64,000 bases of DNA from Pedobacter sp. MC2016-24 (GTDB lineage Bacteria > Bacteroidota > Bacteroidia > Sphingobacteriales > Sphingobacteriaceae): the NCBI RefSeq assembly GCF_015223055.1, contig NZ_JADFBX010000003.1:62001-126000 (forward strand), read 5' to 3'. Each line of letters begins with the position of its first letter. Within the stretch, counting starts at the first letter, position 1. Made by a program: the position numbers and the translations under genes. Below the pieces are notes generated by a model. The model made no database searches, was not told the origin of the DNA, and saw only the letters and a list, made by a program, of their open reading frames with translations. Shown one piece after another: positions 37,247 to 47,116 of the stretch.

Positions 37247-38224
37247 ATGTCCGACACAAACACCAAGCAAGTTAATTCCAATTCGCAAGGCTACGTTATT
37301 CTCTACATCCTGCTGGCTGTACTGCTCTTAACCGGCCTGATTTTCTTGTTTAAGAGTTCATTGTTCGAAAAAAGAGCAATCGATGCGAAAATCGTTAAAG
37401 ATGAAATTTATTTAAATGAAGATTTAGTTTTTACCGACAACACACCAAAAGCCACCAAATGGTTATGGGAATTTGGAAACGGTGAAAAAGCAACCTCAAA
37501 AACCGGCTCTTACCATTACACTAAGCCCGATACCTATATTGTACGTTTAACTGTAGACGGAGAACTGCGTCAGGAATTTCCGGTAACGGTAAGGGATACC
37601 GTGCGGACAGTGGTAGATACTGCATTAACCATCAGTGGACCTACCGCTGGCCTGGTTAACGAAGAGATCCGTTTAGAAGGAGATGGACAAGGGAAGGACT
37701 TCGAATGGTCTTTCGGTGAAACCGGGCGTGTAGATGTGAAAGGAAAAACAGCCTTGTACACTTACCGCGCCCCCGGAAAATATGTGGTCCGTCTCAGAAC
37801 AGAAAAAAGCCATAAACCAGCTTTCTTAACCATTTTGATTTCCGATCCCAATGCCGACATCGTATCTGATCTTGTTGCTCCAGGCGATGGAGAACGCAAA
37901 ACCATTGATGATATCCGGGCCAGGCTGCAAGCCATAGCAAATGGTGCCGATTTCAATGCCAATTACTATTACCTCGTTAACAAATACATGTGCAGCAACG
38001 AAAAAGTAACGGTAAATATAGAAATGAATGGCAAGAAGAAGCAGACTGACATTTATTCTTACTGCATGGGATTAACTTTTGGAGGCGAAATCGCAATCGA
38101 TGAGGCCCAGTTGACCATTAAGCCAAATTCTAACTGTGCAAGCCTGTTGAATATCAAACAACATTCAGGAACGGTCCAGGCAGAAACATCGTCAACTAGC
38201 GATGCCGCAGCAAAAACCAAATAA
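37247..38224 (+). CDS. PKD-domain membrane protein of the T6SS envelope complex
   Basis: This 325-residue protein has an N-terminal transmembrane helix (about 12-36, LYILLAVLLLTGLIFLF). Two PKD-like beta-sandwich domains follow at about 45-105 (WLWEFGNGEKA, YTKPDTYIVRL) and about 118-185 (FEWSFGETGRV, YTYRAPGKYVVRL). A C-terminal 110-residue unknown domain contains three Cys. It probably spans the periplasm as a spacer between the TssN/TssO inner-membrane part and TssR. Gene order suggests it is the TssP- or TssQ-type component, but I do not assign a symbol. Confidence 0.75.
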   Translation: MSDTNTKQVNSNSQGYVILYILLAVLLLTGLIFLFKSSLFEKRAIDAKIVKDEIYLNEDLVFTDNTPKATKWLWEFGNGEKATSKTGSYHYTKPDTYIVRLTVDGELRQEFPVTVRDTVRTVVDTALTISGPTAGLVNEEIRLEGDGQGKDFEWSFGETGRVDVKGKTALYTYRAPGKYVVRLRTEKSHKPAFLTILISDPNADIVSDLVAPGDGERKTIDDIRARLQAIANGADFNANYYYLVNKYMCSNEKVTVNIEMNGKKKQTDIYSYCMGLTFGGEIAIDEAQLTIKPNSNCASLLNIKQHSGTVQAETSSTSDAAAKTK

Positions 38225-38266
38225 ACTCAGATCCTAACTTCGTTTTACAGTTCATCTACCAAGACT

Positions 38267-40642
38267 ATGAAAAAATATTATGCCTTAATCATCCTGTTTT
38301 TAGGAGCGTCTTATGCCCATGCTCAATCTCCGGCATCATTTGGCAAAAAAGTGAAATACATGCCTAAATCTTACGAGAAGCCAGCAGAAACCATTAATGT
38401 TAACGATGCAACCAGTGGTAGCAATCTGCCCTGGATCGTTTTTTCCGACCAGGAAGATAACTATACTACTACCTCTCCGGGTGGAAGTCTGATCATGAAA
38501 AAATTAAGTTTTATGGAACCTTTTTATGTTTCTAAAGAAGAAAATGGTTACCTGAAACTGGTTAAGTACAAAGCGGGAATGATCCGGGGACGGAAAATAA
38601 CTGATAAAAAAAGTGCCATCAGTTACGGTTGGATAGCCAAATCTAAATTGCTGTTGTGGCAACGGTCATTCTCTAACCAAAAAACGGGTTATGCAGAAAA
38701 AGCCATCGGGATTGTCAATGGTAAAAATGCGCTGACCGAACCGAAATTTTATTTCGATGGCAGCGATTCTATCCTAGTTTACAACACACCGGAGCTTAAA
38801 GACAGGCGCGGTAAAGTTAGGCTCCACGAAATTGCTTATATCTATAAGAAATCAGAAGATGGAAAAAAGTATTTAATCGGTTCTGACGATCAGCTGGTCA
38901 CAGATAATGCCCTGAAAAGTATTTATGGATGGGTTTCAGCCGAGGCAGTACACAGCTGGGGAGATCGGCTTTACATCACTTCAGTTAAGCCAGGCAGTTA
39001 CGACAATGACGATTCGACCTCAACAGTCATTGGACATGGAATCAACAGGGGAACGATGTTTTCCGTAGATCCTTTATTACCAGCAGAAAACCTGATCTTA
39101 AGAAGCGTACCAGTGATTTCTGATGATGCGGGTACTTATGCTGTAGGAGTTGCCACTGATGTTTACAATAAAAAAGACAATAAAATATTAACTATTAATG
39201 GTTCTGCACTTTCTTATGAGGATTATTTGAACCTGCGTAAAAATAAAAGCAAGGTCAATGTTGTCTTTATAGTAGATGGGGGAAGCTCGATGACCAAATA
39301 TTTTTCCGGGATGACCAATACCATTGCATCTTTTGAAAGTATCATGGGTGATTTTGGGAGAGGAACCAAAGTGAGCTATGGTGGTGTCGTGTACCGTGGC
39401 GAAACCGGATGTTCAGTCAAAGGAATTTTTGTTAGCCCCATTCAGAATGATTACAGGCAGATCATGACCTTCTTCTCAGATCAGGCAAAGAATACAACGA
39501 GATGTAATGGTCAGGTGGTTGAAGCGCCGGTTTTCCAGGCACTTAAAACCGGTTTAAATTTGTTTAAGGCTAAAAAGAATGAAACCAATTTAATTGTGCT
39601 TGTTGGTAGTACCGGAAATATTAATGGTACCAACAACTATCTGATCAATGAATTGAGCGAGCAGGTTGCGCTTGCTGATGCCCGGATTTTAGCCTTACAA
39701 GTGTACAGTGATTATAATGCCTCATTCAATGATTTCGTCATCCAGTCTCGTAAGCTGATTTCAGAATCCGCCATCCGCGCTGCCGAATACAGAAAAAATA
39801 CAATGGTTAAGGGAGAAGGTTTAAAGAGCTTCCAGCCTTACAATACAAGTCTGCAGGATTCAATTTCTTACTACCTGGATTATCCTAAAAACAGCTTAAT
39901 ACAAGGTGGTATTGTTTTTCCTACCAAGGGAACAGTAAATCCAAATCAGAGCATGACCATTGCCCTGCGGCGCTTTGTAAAAGAAACCAAAATGGATATT
40001 TATAATCAGGTGAGTTCATTGGACAGTGCATTCCGGCTGACGGGCATATCCCGTAAAAATCTTTCACCAGATGTAGAAGGCTTACTGTCTGGACCTGCAG
40101 GCGAAGAGGTAGCCGACCGTATGCCACACAATGCCTTCAAATATTATAGCACAGCAAACTTACCTGCTGATCTAGTGAAAAATAACCACAGTACTTTACA
40201 ATATGCTATTGTTTTAAATAACATGGAGTACAAACAGATCGTAGACATCTTTTCTACAATGCTTGGACAAAATCTCCAGGCAGATCAATCTTCTTTCCGG
40301 AGCAAGCTGGTTAAAAATTATTTAAAGGTACCTAACCAGTTGCTTGGCATGAAAGTTTCATCAGGAGCGGTAAAAGCCATGACTTTAGCCAGCTACATCA
40401 AGTTGGTGACCGGCCTGCCTTTGAATAATGAGTTTCTTACACAGTACACCGTAGGTGATTTAAACAGACCTTCAAAAATGCCGTTGGATCAATTTGAAAA
40501 CTATATTAATCTATTAAATCAATCCGTACAGCAAATTAAAAGGGCCACACAGATTGAGCAGCAGTTTGTATCTAACGGCAAAAACTATTATTACATCACC
40601 GAAAATAATTTTAACCAGGCAGTTTTGCCAAAAACCAATTGA
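38267..40642 (+). CDS. tssR: T6SS membrane-complex protein TssR
   Basis: This 791-residue exported protein has a Sec signal peptide ending at YAHAQ. A VWA-like domain lies at about 328-500, with a MIDAS-like VDGGSSM at Val336-Met342, where the usual DxSxS is imperfect. The long C-terminal region shows no repeats. TssR is the large outer component of the Bacteroidota-specific T6SS envelope complex. It lies 42 nt after the PKD gene, and its stop is only 5 nt before the ATG of tssH. Confidence 0.85.
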   Translation: MKKYYALIILFLGASYAHAQSPASFGKKVKYMPKSYEKPAETINVNDATSGSNLPWIVFSDQEDNYTTTSPGGSLIMKKLSFMEPFYVSKEENGYLKLVKYKAGMIRGRKITDKKSAISYGWIAKSKLLLWQRSFSNQKTGYAEKAIGIVNGKNALTEPKFYFDGSDSILVYNTPELKDRRGKVRLHEIAYIYKKSEDGKKYLIGSDDQLVTDNALKSIYGWVSAEAVHSWGDRLYITSVKPGSYDNDDSTSTVIGHGINRGTMFSVDPLLPAENLILRSVPVISDDAGTYAVGVATDVYNKKDNKILTINGSALSYEDYLNLRKNKSKVNVVFIVDGGSSMTKYFSGMTNTIASFESIMGDFGRGTKVSYGGVVYRGETGCSVKGIFVSPIQNDYRQIMTFFSDQAKNTTRCNGQVVEAPVFQALKTGLNLFKAKKNETNLIVLVGSTGNINGTNNYLINELSEQVALADARILALQVYSDYNASFNDFVIQSRKLISESAIRAAEYRKNTMVKGEGLKSFQPYNTSLQDSISYYLDYPKNSLIQGGIVFPTKGTVNPNQSMTIALRRFVKETKMDIYNQVSSLDSAFRLTGISRKNLSPDVEGLLSGPAGEEVADRMPHNAFKYYSTANLPADLVKNNHSTLQYAIVLNNMEYKQIVDIFSTMLGQNLQADQSSFRSKLVKNYLKVPNQLLGMKVSSGAVKAMTLASYIKLVTGLPLNNEFLTQYTVGDLNRPSKMPLDQFENYINLLNQSVQQIKRATQIEQQFVSNGKNYYYITENNFNQAVLPKTN

Positions 40643-40647
40643 GGCAT

Positions 40648-43155
40648 ATGGCAATTACAAATTTAAGCGAATCGGTAAAAACGGCATTGCACATTGCACA
40701 GTCGCTCGCAAAAGAATATAGAAATGAAGTGTTTTCTGCCGCTCATTTGCTCAAAGGATTGATGCATAAGGACGTCGGTTTACGCGCCTTCATTACATCA
40801 ATCGGAAAAGATGAAGAATACATCAGCGAATGGGCAGAGGTCCGTATTGATGAGCAGGCAAAATCGGCAAGTTTTAGCGATACGGTTAGCGGTGCGGCGG
40901 AAATTGCTGTTATTTTTGAAGAGGCAGATCATATTCGCATTAAACTGGGTTTAGATTTAATTACACCGGTTTGTGTATTGGCGGCATTGGCAAAACCAGG
41001 TGTCGGATTTCAACCAGATCAGTTGAAATCTTTCCCGATCAAAGAACGTGAAATTTTAGACCTCTATTTAAAAGATGAGGAAATTTCAAGTGTCGTTTCT
41101 CCAAATAAAGCAGGTGCCGCTGCGGCACAAAAAAGTACAGGTAATGCACTGCATAAGTACTGTATGGACAGATTACAGATGGTTAGGGACGGTAAAACAG
41201 ATCCGATCATCGGCAGGGATAAAGAGACCCGTATGATGATGGAGATCCTTTGTCGCAGAACGAAACCAAATGTGATCCTTACAGGAGATGCCGGTGTAGG
41301 TAAAACGGCACTGGTTGATGGTTTTGCTATTGATATTGTAAACCAGAATGTGCCTGACCGGTTAAAGCCGGTTCAGCTTTTTGAGCTCGATTTAGGGTCG
41401 CTCATTGCCGGTGCGTCCTACAAAGGAGAAATAGAAGACCGCTTAAAAAATATCATTAAGGAAATTAAGCAATTTGAAAAGGCGGTGCTTTTTATTGATG
41501 AGATTCATACCTTATTGGATAGCAAAGGGCCATTGGGTGCAGGTATTGGCAATCTATTAAAACCAGAACTTGCGCGTGGAGAAATAACGGTAATTGGGGC
41601 AACGACCATTGATGAATACCGCAAAATCATTGAACCGGAACAAGCTTTTAGCAGGCGCTTTGAAGTGCTTCAGGTGAATGAACCAAATGAGGAGAGCACC
41701 ATAAAAATGCTTCAGAAACTGGCTGTAAAGTATGAGGAGCATCATACCTTAAGCATTGATCCGGATGCATTGGGCGAATGTGTTCGCTTGGCTAAACGCT
41801 ATATGAAAGACCGGAGACTCCCGGATTCTGCTTTTGATTTGCTGGACAGGACCATGGCTGCTATGAAAATGATGAACGACACCTCTGATCAGGTTATTGA
41901 TGGCTTAGAGGCGGATTTAGAAGCATTAAAGGGCAACGAAGCACAATCAGAAGCCGAGCAATTCGCCGATTATAAATGGCTGTTCTCCTTACTTCAGAAT
42001 AAATTGAGCCCGGTTTTGCTGGGCCGTTTAACGGATGAAACACAGACCGATGCCTTTGAAATTGCGGATGAATACCGTGAATATATAGATCGTAGCCTTC
42101 AGGAGTTGAAGAAATATGCTGCAGAAAAGAGCGATCGGATTACCAAACAGGACATTGCTTCTATCGTTGCTTATAAAACAGGTATCCCAATGGGAAAACT
42201 GCAAGCCGGTGAGAAGGAGAAACTGTTGAACATGGAGCAATACCTGAAAAAGCGTGTAGTAGGACAAGATCAGGCGCTTAAAGCAGTTTCAGATGCGATA
42301 TTGGAATCGCGGAGTGGGCTGAACAAAAAAGGTCAGCCTATCGGTTCATTCTTCCTACTGGGACCAACAGGTACAGGTAAGACCGAACTGGCCAAATCCA
42401 TAGCCGAATTTTTATTTAACGATGAAAAGGCGATGATCCGCTTCGATATGTCGGAGTTTAAAGAAGAACACAGTGCCGCATTACTTTATGGAGCTCCTCC
42501 AGGTTATGTGGGCTACGAAGAAGGCGGCTTGCTGGTCAATAAAATCAGGCAGCAGCCATATTCAGTGCTGTTGTTTGATGAAATTGAAAAAGCACATCCC
42601 TCAGTTTTCGATACCTTTCTTCAGATTCTGGATGAGGGGCACATGCACGACCGTTTAGGTAAAGAAGGTGATTTTAGCAACTCATTGATTCTTTTTACCT
42701 CAAATATTGGTAGTGAGTGGATCGCAGAACAGATTGGAAAAGGTGTGATCCCTGCTTCGAATCAATTGATGGAAGTTATGGCCGGGCATTTCCGCCCTGA
42801 ATTTTTAGCCAGAATTTCAGAAATTGTTCCTTTTGCACCAATTAATGAAAGCAATGTGGTGCGCATTTTCGAAATTCAGTTAAATAGCCTGATCCAGTCT
42901 CTGAATAAAATGGGGATCGAATTTGAGATCGCAGAAGATGCCAAGAAAATGATCGCTTTAGATGGATTTACGCCCAAGTATGGAGCAAGGCAATTGTCGG
43001 CCGTCATCAGGAATCTGTTACGCAGACCAATTTCTAAGTACATCATTTCTGGTGAGTTAAAGAAAGGATCTAAGATTAAAGTCAGCAAACACCAGGATAC
43101 AGATCAGTTAGAATGGAACATTATTCAGCCCGAAGGTGTAATATTGGAACAATAA
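40648..43155 (+). CDS. tssH: T6SS sheath-recycling ATPase TssH (ClpV)
   Basis: The protein has 835 residues from the ATG at 40648; a TTG at 40639 overlaps the tssR stop and is unlikely. A Clp_N repeat domain comes first, then AAA-1 with Walker A GDAGVGKT (213-220) and Walker B VLFIDE (280-285). A middle helical domain follows, then AAA-2 with Walker A GPTGTGKT (from 572) and [11 protein letters not shown]. Clp_D2-small closes the protein. It disassembles contracted TssB/TssC sheath. A ClpB-type chaperone is excluded by the divergent N-terminal region and the location. Confidence 0.93.
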   Translation: MAITNLSESVKTALHIAQSLAKEYRNEVFSAAHLLKGLMHKDVGLRAFITSIGKDEEYISEWAEVRIDEQAKSASFSDTVSGAAEIAVIFEEADHIRIKLGLDLITPVCVLAALAKPGVGFQPDQLKSFPIKEREILDLYLKDEEISSVVSPNKAGAAAAQKSTGNALHKYCMDRLQMVRDGKTDPIIGRDKETRMMMEILCRRTKPNVILTGDAGVGKTALVDGFAIDIVNQNVPDRLKPVQLFELDLGSLIAGASYKGEIEDRLKNIIKEIKQFEKAVLFIDEIHTLLDSKGPLGAGIGNLLKPELARGEITVIGATTIDEYRKIIEPEQAFSRRFEVLQVNEPNEESTIKMLQKLAVKYEEHHTLSIDPDALGECVRLAKRYMKDRRLPDSAFDLLDRTMAAMKMMNDTSDQVIDGLEADLEALKGNEAQSEAEQFADYKWLFSLLQNKLSPVLLGRLTDETQTDAFEIADEYREYIDRSLQELKKYAAEKSDRITKQDIASIVAYKTGIPMGKLQAGEKEKLLNMEQYLKKRVVGQDQALKAVSDAILESRSGLNKKGQPIGSFFLLGPTGTGKTELAKSIAEFLFNDEKAMIRFDMSEFKEEHSAALLYGAPPGYVGYEEGGLLVNKIRQQPYSVLLFDEIEKAHPSVFDTFLQILDEGHMHDRLGKEGDFSNSLILFTSNIGSEWIAEQIGKGVIPASNQLMEVMAGHFRPEFLARISEIVPFAPINESNVVRIFEIQLNSLIQSLNKMGIEFEIAEDAKKMIALDGFTPKYGARQLSAVIRNLLRRPISKYIISGELKKGSKIKVSKHQDTDQLEWNIIQPEGVILEQ

Positions 43156-43219
43156 TTGAGTTAAAACGTTAACTATGATATTATTATAAAAATTAACCAT
43201 AACCCTAAATCAACATACT

Positions 43220-43666
43220 ATGTTTAACTATGAAATTGGAGGTAATGAACGAAAAGTTGACGCTTCAGAAGCTTTCGCAGAAATTGCCTATAACAAAACG
43301 CTATTTGTACAAAAACTTACCGATAACGAACCAATAAAACCGGAGAAGGTCGAAGGACTAAAAACGGTGAAGGAAGTATTCCAGCATTATAAACCAAACG
43401 TAAAAGTATCCTTCGAAAAGCAAGACGGAAGTACTGTTAATGAAACGATCAATTTTAACGATCTGGGAGATTTCGGTGTAAAAAATATCATCAATCAAAG
43501 TAATTACCTTACCAATGTTAACATTGAGCGAGAGATGTCACTGAATGTAATCAAACAATTAAAATCTAACAAAACCTTAAAGGCTACGCTTGACGACGAA
43601 GAAACTAAGTCGGCTTTCATTAGCGCTTTAAAGAACTTTGTTGATGAATTGGAGCAGAATAAATAA
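43220..43666 (+). CDS. tssB: T6SS contractile sheath small subunit TssB
   Basis: The protein has 148 residues and carries the VipA/IglA family signature: VKVSFEKQDGSTVNETINFN followed by DFGVKNIINQSNYL, and a helical C-terminus. It forms the sheath with TssC, encoded 18 nt downstream. The pairing and order are diagnostic. Confidence 0.92.
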   Translation: MFNYEIGGNERKVDASEAFAEIAYNKTLFVQKLTDNEPIKPEKVEGLKTVKEVFQHYKPNVKVSFEKQDGSTVNETINFNDLGDFGVKNIINQSNYLTNVNIEREMSLNVIKQLKSNKTLKATLDDEETKSAFISALKNFVDELEQNK

Positions 43667-43684
43667 CCTAACCGCTGAGCAGAC

Positions 43685-45073
43685 ATGTCAAATCCTCAAG
43701 AATTAAAAACAGACCAAAATACGTCTGAAGCAGGTTTTAAACCAGCCGAAGGCAAAACGATAGCAAAAACCTCACTTAAAGATAATTTAGAAAAGCTGGC
43801 TAAAGTTGGCGGTTTCGATTTGTTAGAAGCCACAGTTGACGGCCTTCAAAATTTGAACCCCGAAAGGAAAGCCAGGAAGCAGATCTTTTTAACCGGTGAT
43901 GAAAAAAAGAAAGAACGTGAAGAACTGAAAAAGAAAATTCAGCTTTGGATCGATGTGCTCGAATCTTCTACATCTGTTGCAGATATGGTTGAACAAAGCA
44001 CCGAAAAACTGAACCTTGCTGAAGAAAATCTAAACAAAAATATTGGAACCGCGCTGGAAAGTACCAGGGAGCTGGAGCAAGCCTACAGGTCTGTCCATTT
44101 GTTTTATAAAAATACCGAAGCGGATAAACTTAAAAATGTGGTGCTGCTAAACGCCTCCATGGATCAGATTAAAGATTTAGACAATCCCCGTTTTATTGAA
44201 TACGTTGATGATGAGCTAAAACAGAATTATGACCGTCTAGATCTGCGTAAAAACTATTCATTAATGGTAGTGCCTGGTTACATGGGTTCCAACAAGGTAT
44301 TAGAAAAATGGGGTAAAATTGCACACAACAACAAAGCCATGCTGATCACAGATTTTGCAGATCTTGATCAACCGGATGATGTACTCGATTTATTTACGGC
44401 CGCAGATTTTACAGGTGCTGATCCATTCAGATCTAATGTGATTATGACCTGTAACTGGTTAATCGGCCGTGGTAAAGTTGCTGAAGTTGGAGAAGAAGAT
44501 GACCTCACAGTACCAGGCTCAGCCGCACTTGCCGGTAAAATGTACCATACTTTGATGTCTCAGGTAACTGCAGGTAAAAAACACGGTGCAATCAATGAGG
44601 TTGACGGTGTGAAATTTGACCTGAAGAAAAGTGAAATTTCTCATCTGGAAAGAGTTGGCCTCGTTCCTATGGTTAATGAATACGGAAAAGTAATGGCTTT
44701 TTCAGCTAAAACCTTGTTTAACGGTGATAACATCGGTTTACAAACTTATTCTGTAGTGCGTGTATTTGATTACATTACTAAAGTATTGTTTGACTTCTTA
44801 AACAGGCGGGCATTCGAAAACTGGACCTCTAAAACGGAGCAGGATTTACGCGGGCAGATCGTTAAATTCCTGGATGGCATTCAGGGAGCAGATCGTTTAA
44901 TCGAAAGGTTTAAGATTATGCGCTTTGAAAGAGATGAAACCCAAAAAGACAGAATCCATTTAGATATTCACATCACGCCTTATTTTCCAGCTAAAAGCTT
45001 TGTTGTAAAGCTGGATGGACATAAGGGTGAAGATGAGAATACCACCTGGAATACCAATTATGATCAGCAATAG
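43685..45073 (+). CDS. tssC: T6SS contractile sheath large subunit TssC
   Basis: This 462-residue VipB/IglB family protein has an N-terminal helical extension rich in Lys/Glu (about 1-120). The sheath core carries LRKNYSLMVVPGYMGSNKVL, GADPFRSNVIMTCNWLIGRG, AFENWTSKTEQDLRGQIVKF and the C-terminal YFPAKSFVVKLDGH. It is the last gene before an intrinsic terminator, so the structural operon ends here. Confidence 0.93.
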   Translation: MSNPQELKTDQNTSEAGFKPAEGKTIAKTSLKDNLEKLAKVGGFDLLEATVDGLQNLNPERKARKQIFLTGDEKKKEREELKKKIQLWIDVLESSTSVADMVEQSTEKLNLAEENLNKNIGTALESTRELEQAYRSVHLFYKNTEADKLKNVVLLNASMDQIKDLDNPRFIEYVDDELKQNYDRLDLRKNYSLMVVPGYMGSNKVLEKWGKIAHNNKAMLITDFADLDQPDDVLDLFTAADFTGADPFRSNVIMTCNWLIGRGKVAEVGEEDDLTVPGSAALAGKMYHTLMSQVTAGKKHGAINEVDGVKFDLKKSEISHLERVGLVPMVNEYGKVMAFSAKTLFNGDNIGLQTYSVVRVFDYITKVLFDFLNRRAFENWTSKTEQDLRGQIVKFLDGIQGADRLIERFKIMRFERDETQKDRIHLDIHITPYFPAKSFVVKLDGHKGEDENTTWNTNYDQQ

Positions 45074-45094
45074 TTTTTGAATAGCTGAACATAG

Positions 45095-45121
45095 AAACCC
45101 AACCCTGCGTTGGGTTTTTTT
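45095..45121 (+). terminator. Intrinsic terminator after tssC
   Basis: CCCAAC at 45098-45103 pairs with GTTGGG at 45109-45114 over a five-base loop and is followed by a run of at least seven T. Confidence 0.92.
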
Positions 45122-45195
45122 GTGGATTATACATGACAATAATAAAATCTTTGTAGTTTTGTAATACATCCGCCCGATCAGATTAATCAAAAAGA

Positions 45196-45768
45196 ATGAA
45201 GCAAGTACTTATCCTGAATGGCGATATTGAGAAAAACGCATCTACAAATTTCCTGATTAATGCCTATAAGCAAGGTGCAGAAAGTGCTGGCGCAACCGTA
45301 AAGGAGCTGGCCATCATTGACCTGATCTTTAATTCGAACAAACTGTTTAACAACAGACAAATTGCCGAATTGGAACCTGATTTGCAAAAAGCATTAACGG
45401 CGATCAGGCAAAGTAACCATGTTGTGCTTTTTTGCCCGGTATATGTAGATCACATTCCAGCAAAAATTAAAGGCTTTTTTGACCGGCTGTTTATGCCCGA
45501 CCAAATTTTTACAGCCCAGCAGCAGCATGTAAATAACAATTTCAGTGGCCGTTCAGCGAGAATTGTGTCTATCCTGGACGAGGCAACCTTAAAAGAATGG
45601 AAAGCAAATAAGAAAACAACTTATCTCTCCATCAAAAAAGCTGTTTTTGAAAAATGTAAAATGAGTCCGGTGCTCACCAATACCATAGGGCAATTGCATT
45701 CACTGGAAAATCATTACAGTCAAAAGTGGCTGGTCAAAATGGAAAAATTTGGTTCCCTGTTGATCTAA
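45196..45768 (+). CDS. NAD(P)H-dependent FMN reductase-like (flavodoxin fold) protein
   Basis: This 190-residue protein has a Rossmann-like flavodoxin fold. The N-terminal LILNGDIEKNASTNFLINAY and the central SNHVVLFCPVYVDHIPAKIKGFFDRLFMP resemble NADPH-dependent FMN reductases and NAD(P)H dehydrogenase (quinone) enzymes. It should be a cytoplasmic flavoprotein with an unknown electron acceptor. It sits between the sheath operon and the hcp genes but is isolated by a terminator on its left and a long gap on its right, so a role in secretion is doubtful. Confidence 0.75.
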   Translation: MKQVLILNGDIEKNASTNFLINAYKQGAESAGATVKELAIIDLIFNSNKLFNNRQIAELEPDLQKALTAIRQSNHVVLFCPVYVDHIPAKIKGFFDRLFMPDQIFTAQQQHVNNNFSGRSARIVSILDEATLKEWKANKKTTYLSIKKAVFEKCKMSPVLTNTIGQLHSLENHYSQKWLVKMEKFGSLLI

Positions 45769-46072
45769 ATCCATTTCCGTTATCCGCTTCTGCGGCAAAA
45801 AGCTACATAGTGTTGGGAATCACTACAATAAAGGTGTTGTAACGCTTAATTTTTGAATAAAAAAACTACTTTGTACTTTTCCACATCTTTTCCACAAAAT
45901 AATCCGTTTAACAAAGCTTTTTGGATCATTCTTGAGTTTATTCCTGTTTTTACAGCCTGGCTATTCCTTATATATGAGTTAGATATGACATAGTTGGCCT
46001 GATATTTGGTTAACGTTAATTGCGTGGCGGATGCTACATTAATTCATTTATTAACCTTTAAATTTTAAAACT
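45769..46072 (+). promoter_or_regulatory. 304-nt upstream region of the hcp pair with a candidate promoter
   Basis: No gene is seen here. TTG at 45853-45855 and TACTTTTC at 45874-45881 (18-nt spacing, seven of eight matches to TAnnTTTG) are a candidate promoter. If real, they leave an untranslated leader of about 185 nt before hcp. A small CCGC/GCGG hairpin lies at 45783-45794. Confidence 0.35.
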
Positions 46073-46468
46073 ATGGCTTTCAAAGCTAGATTAAATTTTT
46101 CGGGCAAGGAGTACGATGTGCTTCACTGTGCCTATGCGTTAAACCGCGATGTAGATGCTAAGGGAAGACCCTCTTCCGGAGTTTACGGCGGTACGATCGA
46201 TATTGAGATCGAATCAACTGAAGACACCTCAATCATCGAGGCGATGGTAAACAATCAGTACAAACCGATTACAGGAACCCTTCTGATCAAGAAAACAGAG
46301 GAAGATGCCAAAATGAAAGAAGTTAATTTCGAAGATGGCTACATTGTTAAATATTCCGAAGGAATAAACATTGTAGGCGATCACCCGATGACACTCAAGT
46401 TCCAGATTTCTGCCAGAAAGCTTAAATTAGGTAACGCTGAGCATCTTAATGATTGGCCAAAAGTCTAA
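46073..46468 (+). CDS. tssD: T6SS tube protein Hcp (TssD), copy 1
   Basis: This 131-residue protein is of the Bacteroidota Hcp/TssD type, with LNRDVDAKGRPSSGVYGG, IEIESTEDTS and SARKLKLGNAEHLNDWP. It forms hexameric rings that stack into the expelled tube. It is about three quarters identical by eye to the second copy downstream. The differences are concentrated near residues 20-24 and 92-106, the likely lumen or surface loops. Confidence 0.93.
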   Translation: MAFKARLNFSGKEYDVLHCAYALNRDVDAKGRPSSGVYGGTIDIEIESTEDTSIIEAMVNNQYKPITGTLLIKKTEEDAKMKEVNFEDGYIVKYSEGINIVGDHPMTLKFQISARKLKLGNAEHLNDWPKV

Positions 46469-46530
46469 TACAAGACTCATCGCAATGCGCCAACAAATTA
46501 TCTATTCTTTCAACATTAAAAAAAATTATC

Positions 46531-46926
46531 ATGGCATTTAAAACCCGTTTAAACTTAGGATCAAAAGAATTTGATGTACTACAGTGCAGCTTTTCATTAA
46601 ACAGAGATGTTGACGCAAAAGGCCGTCCTTCATCAGGTGTTTATGGTGGTACCATCCACATCGAAATCGAATCTACTGAAGATACTTCAGTGATCGAATC
46701 TATGGTTAACAATCAATATAAGCCTCTTTCCGGAACATTGGTTTTCAAAAAAGGTGAAGAGGATTCAAAAATGAAAGAACTGTCTTTCGAAGATGGTTAC
46801 ATCATCCAATATAACGAAGGCATTGCCGTAAACGACAATACGCCAATGACTTTAAGTTTTGTAGTATCTGCGCGCAAGCTAAAGCTGGGTAACGCAGAAC
46901 ACGAAAATGACTGGCCTAAGGGTTAA
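46531..46926 (+). CDS. tssD: T6SS tube protein Hcp (TssD), copy 2
   Basis: The protein has 131 residues from the ATG at 46531. The frame opens earlier, but only the 46531 start gives the MAFK beginning shared with copy 1. All core motifs are conserved (RPSSGVYGG, SARKLKLGNAEH). It is co-transcribed with copy 1 and followed by a strong terminator, so the two Hcps are a self-contained transcription unit that can be made in excess of the other parts. Confidence 0.93.
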   Translation: MAFKTRLNLGSKEFDVLQCSFSLNRDVDAKGRPSSGVYGGTIHIEIESTEDTSVIESMVNNQYKPLSGTLVFKKGEEDSKMKELSFEDGYIIQYNEGIAVNDNTPMTLSFVVSARKLKLGNAEHENDWPKG

Positions 46927-46956
46927 TTTAATCAACATCAGGCACAAAATCAATTG

Positions 46957-46984
46957 AAGCGACTGGCTTATGCCAGTTGCTTTT
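46957..46984 (+). terminator. Intrinsic terminator between hcp and vgrG
   Basis: A nine-base-pair stem, GCGACTGGC at 46959-46967 with GCCAGTTGC at 46972-46980 (one G-U pair), has a TTAT loop and a TTTT tail. It separates the tube genes from the spike and effector genes. Confidence 0.88.
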
Positions 46985-47116
46985 AGTTTGCGATGCTATA
47001 TTTTATCGCTATGGTTTTTGCTGCCCACTATCACCTGAGCTCAATTAAACTCAAATTATGTTTAATCATCCCAAACATATTGTGATAAAAAACGATGACC
47101 AAGGTTTATAATCAAT

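Noticed and set aside
43220..45073. A missing TssA-, TssL- or TssM-type gene hidden in the locus
   Set aside because: All frames between 30.5 and 57 kb were considered and none resembles these. Their absence is normal for subtype iii.
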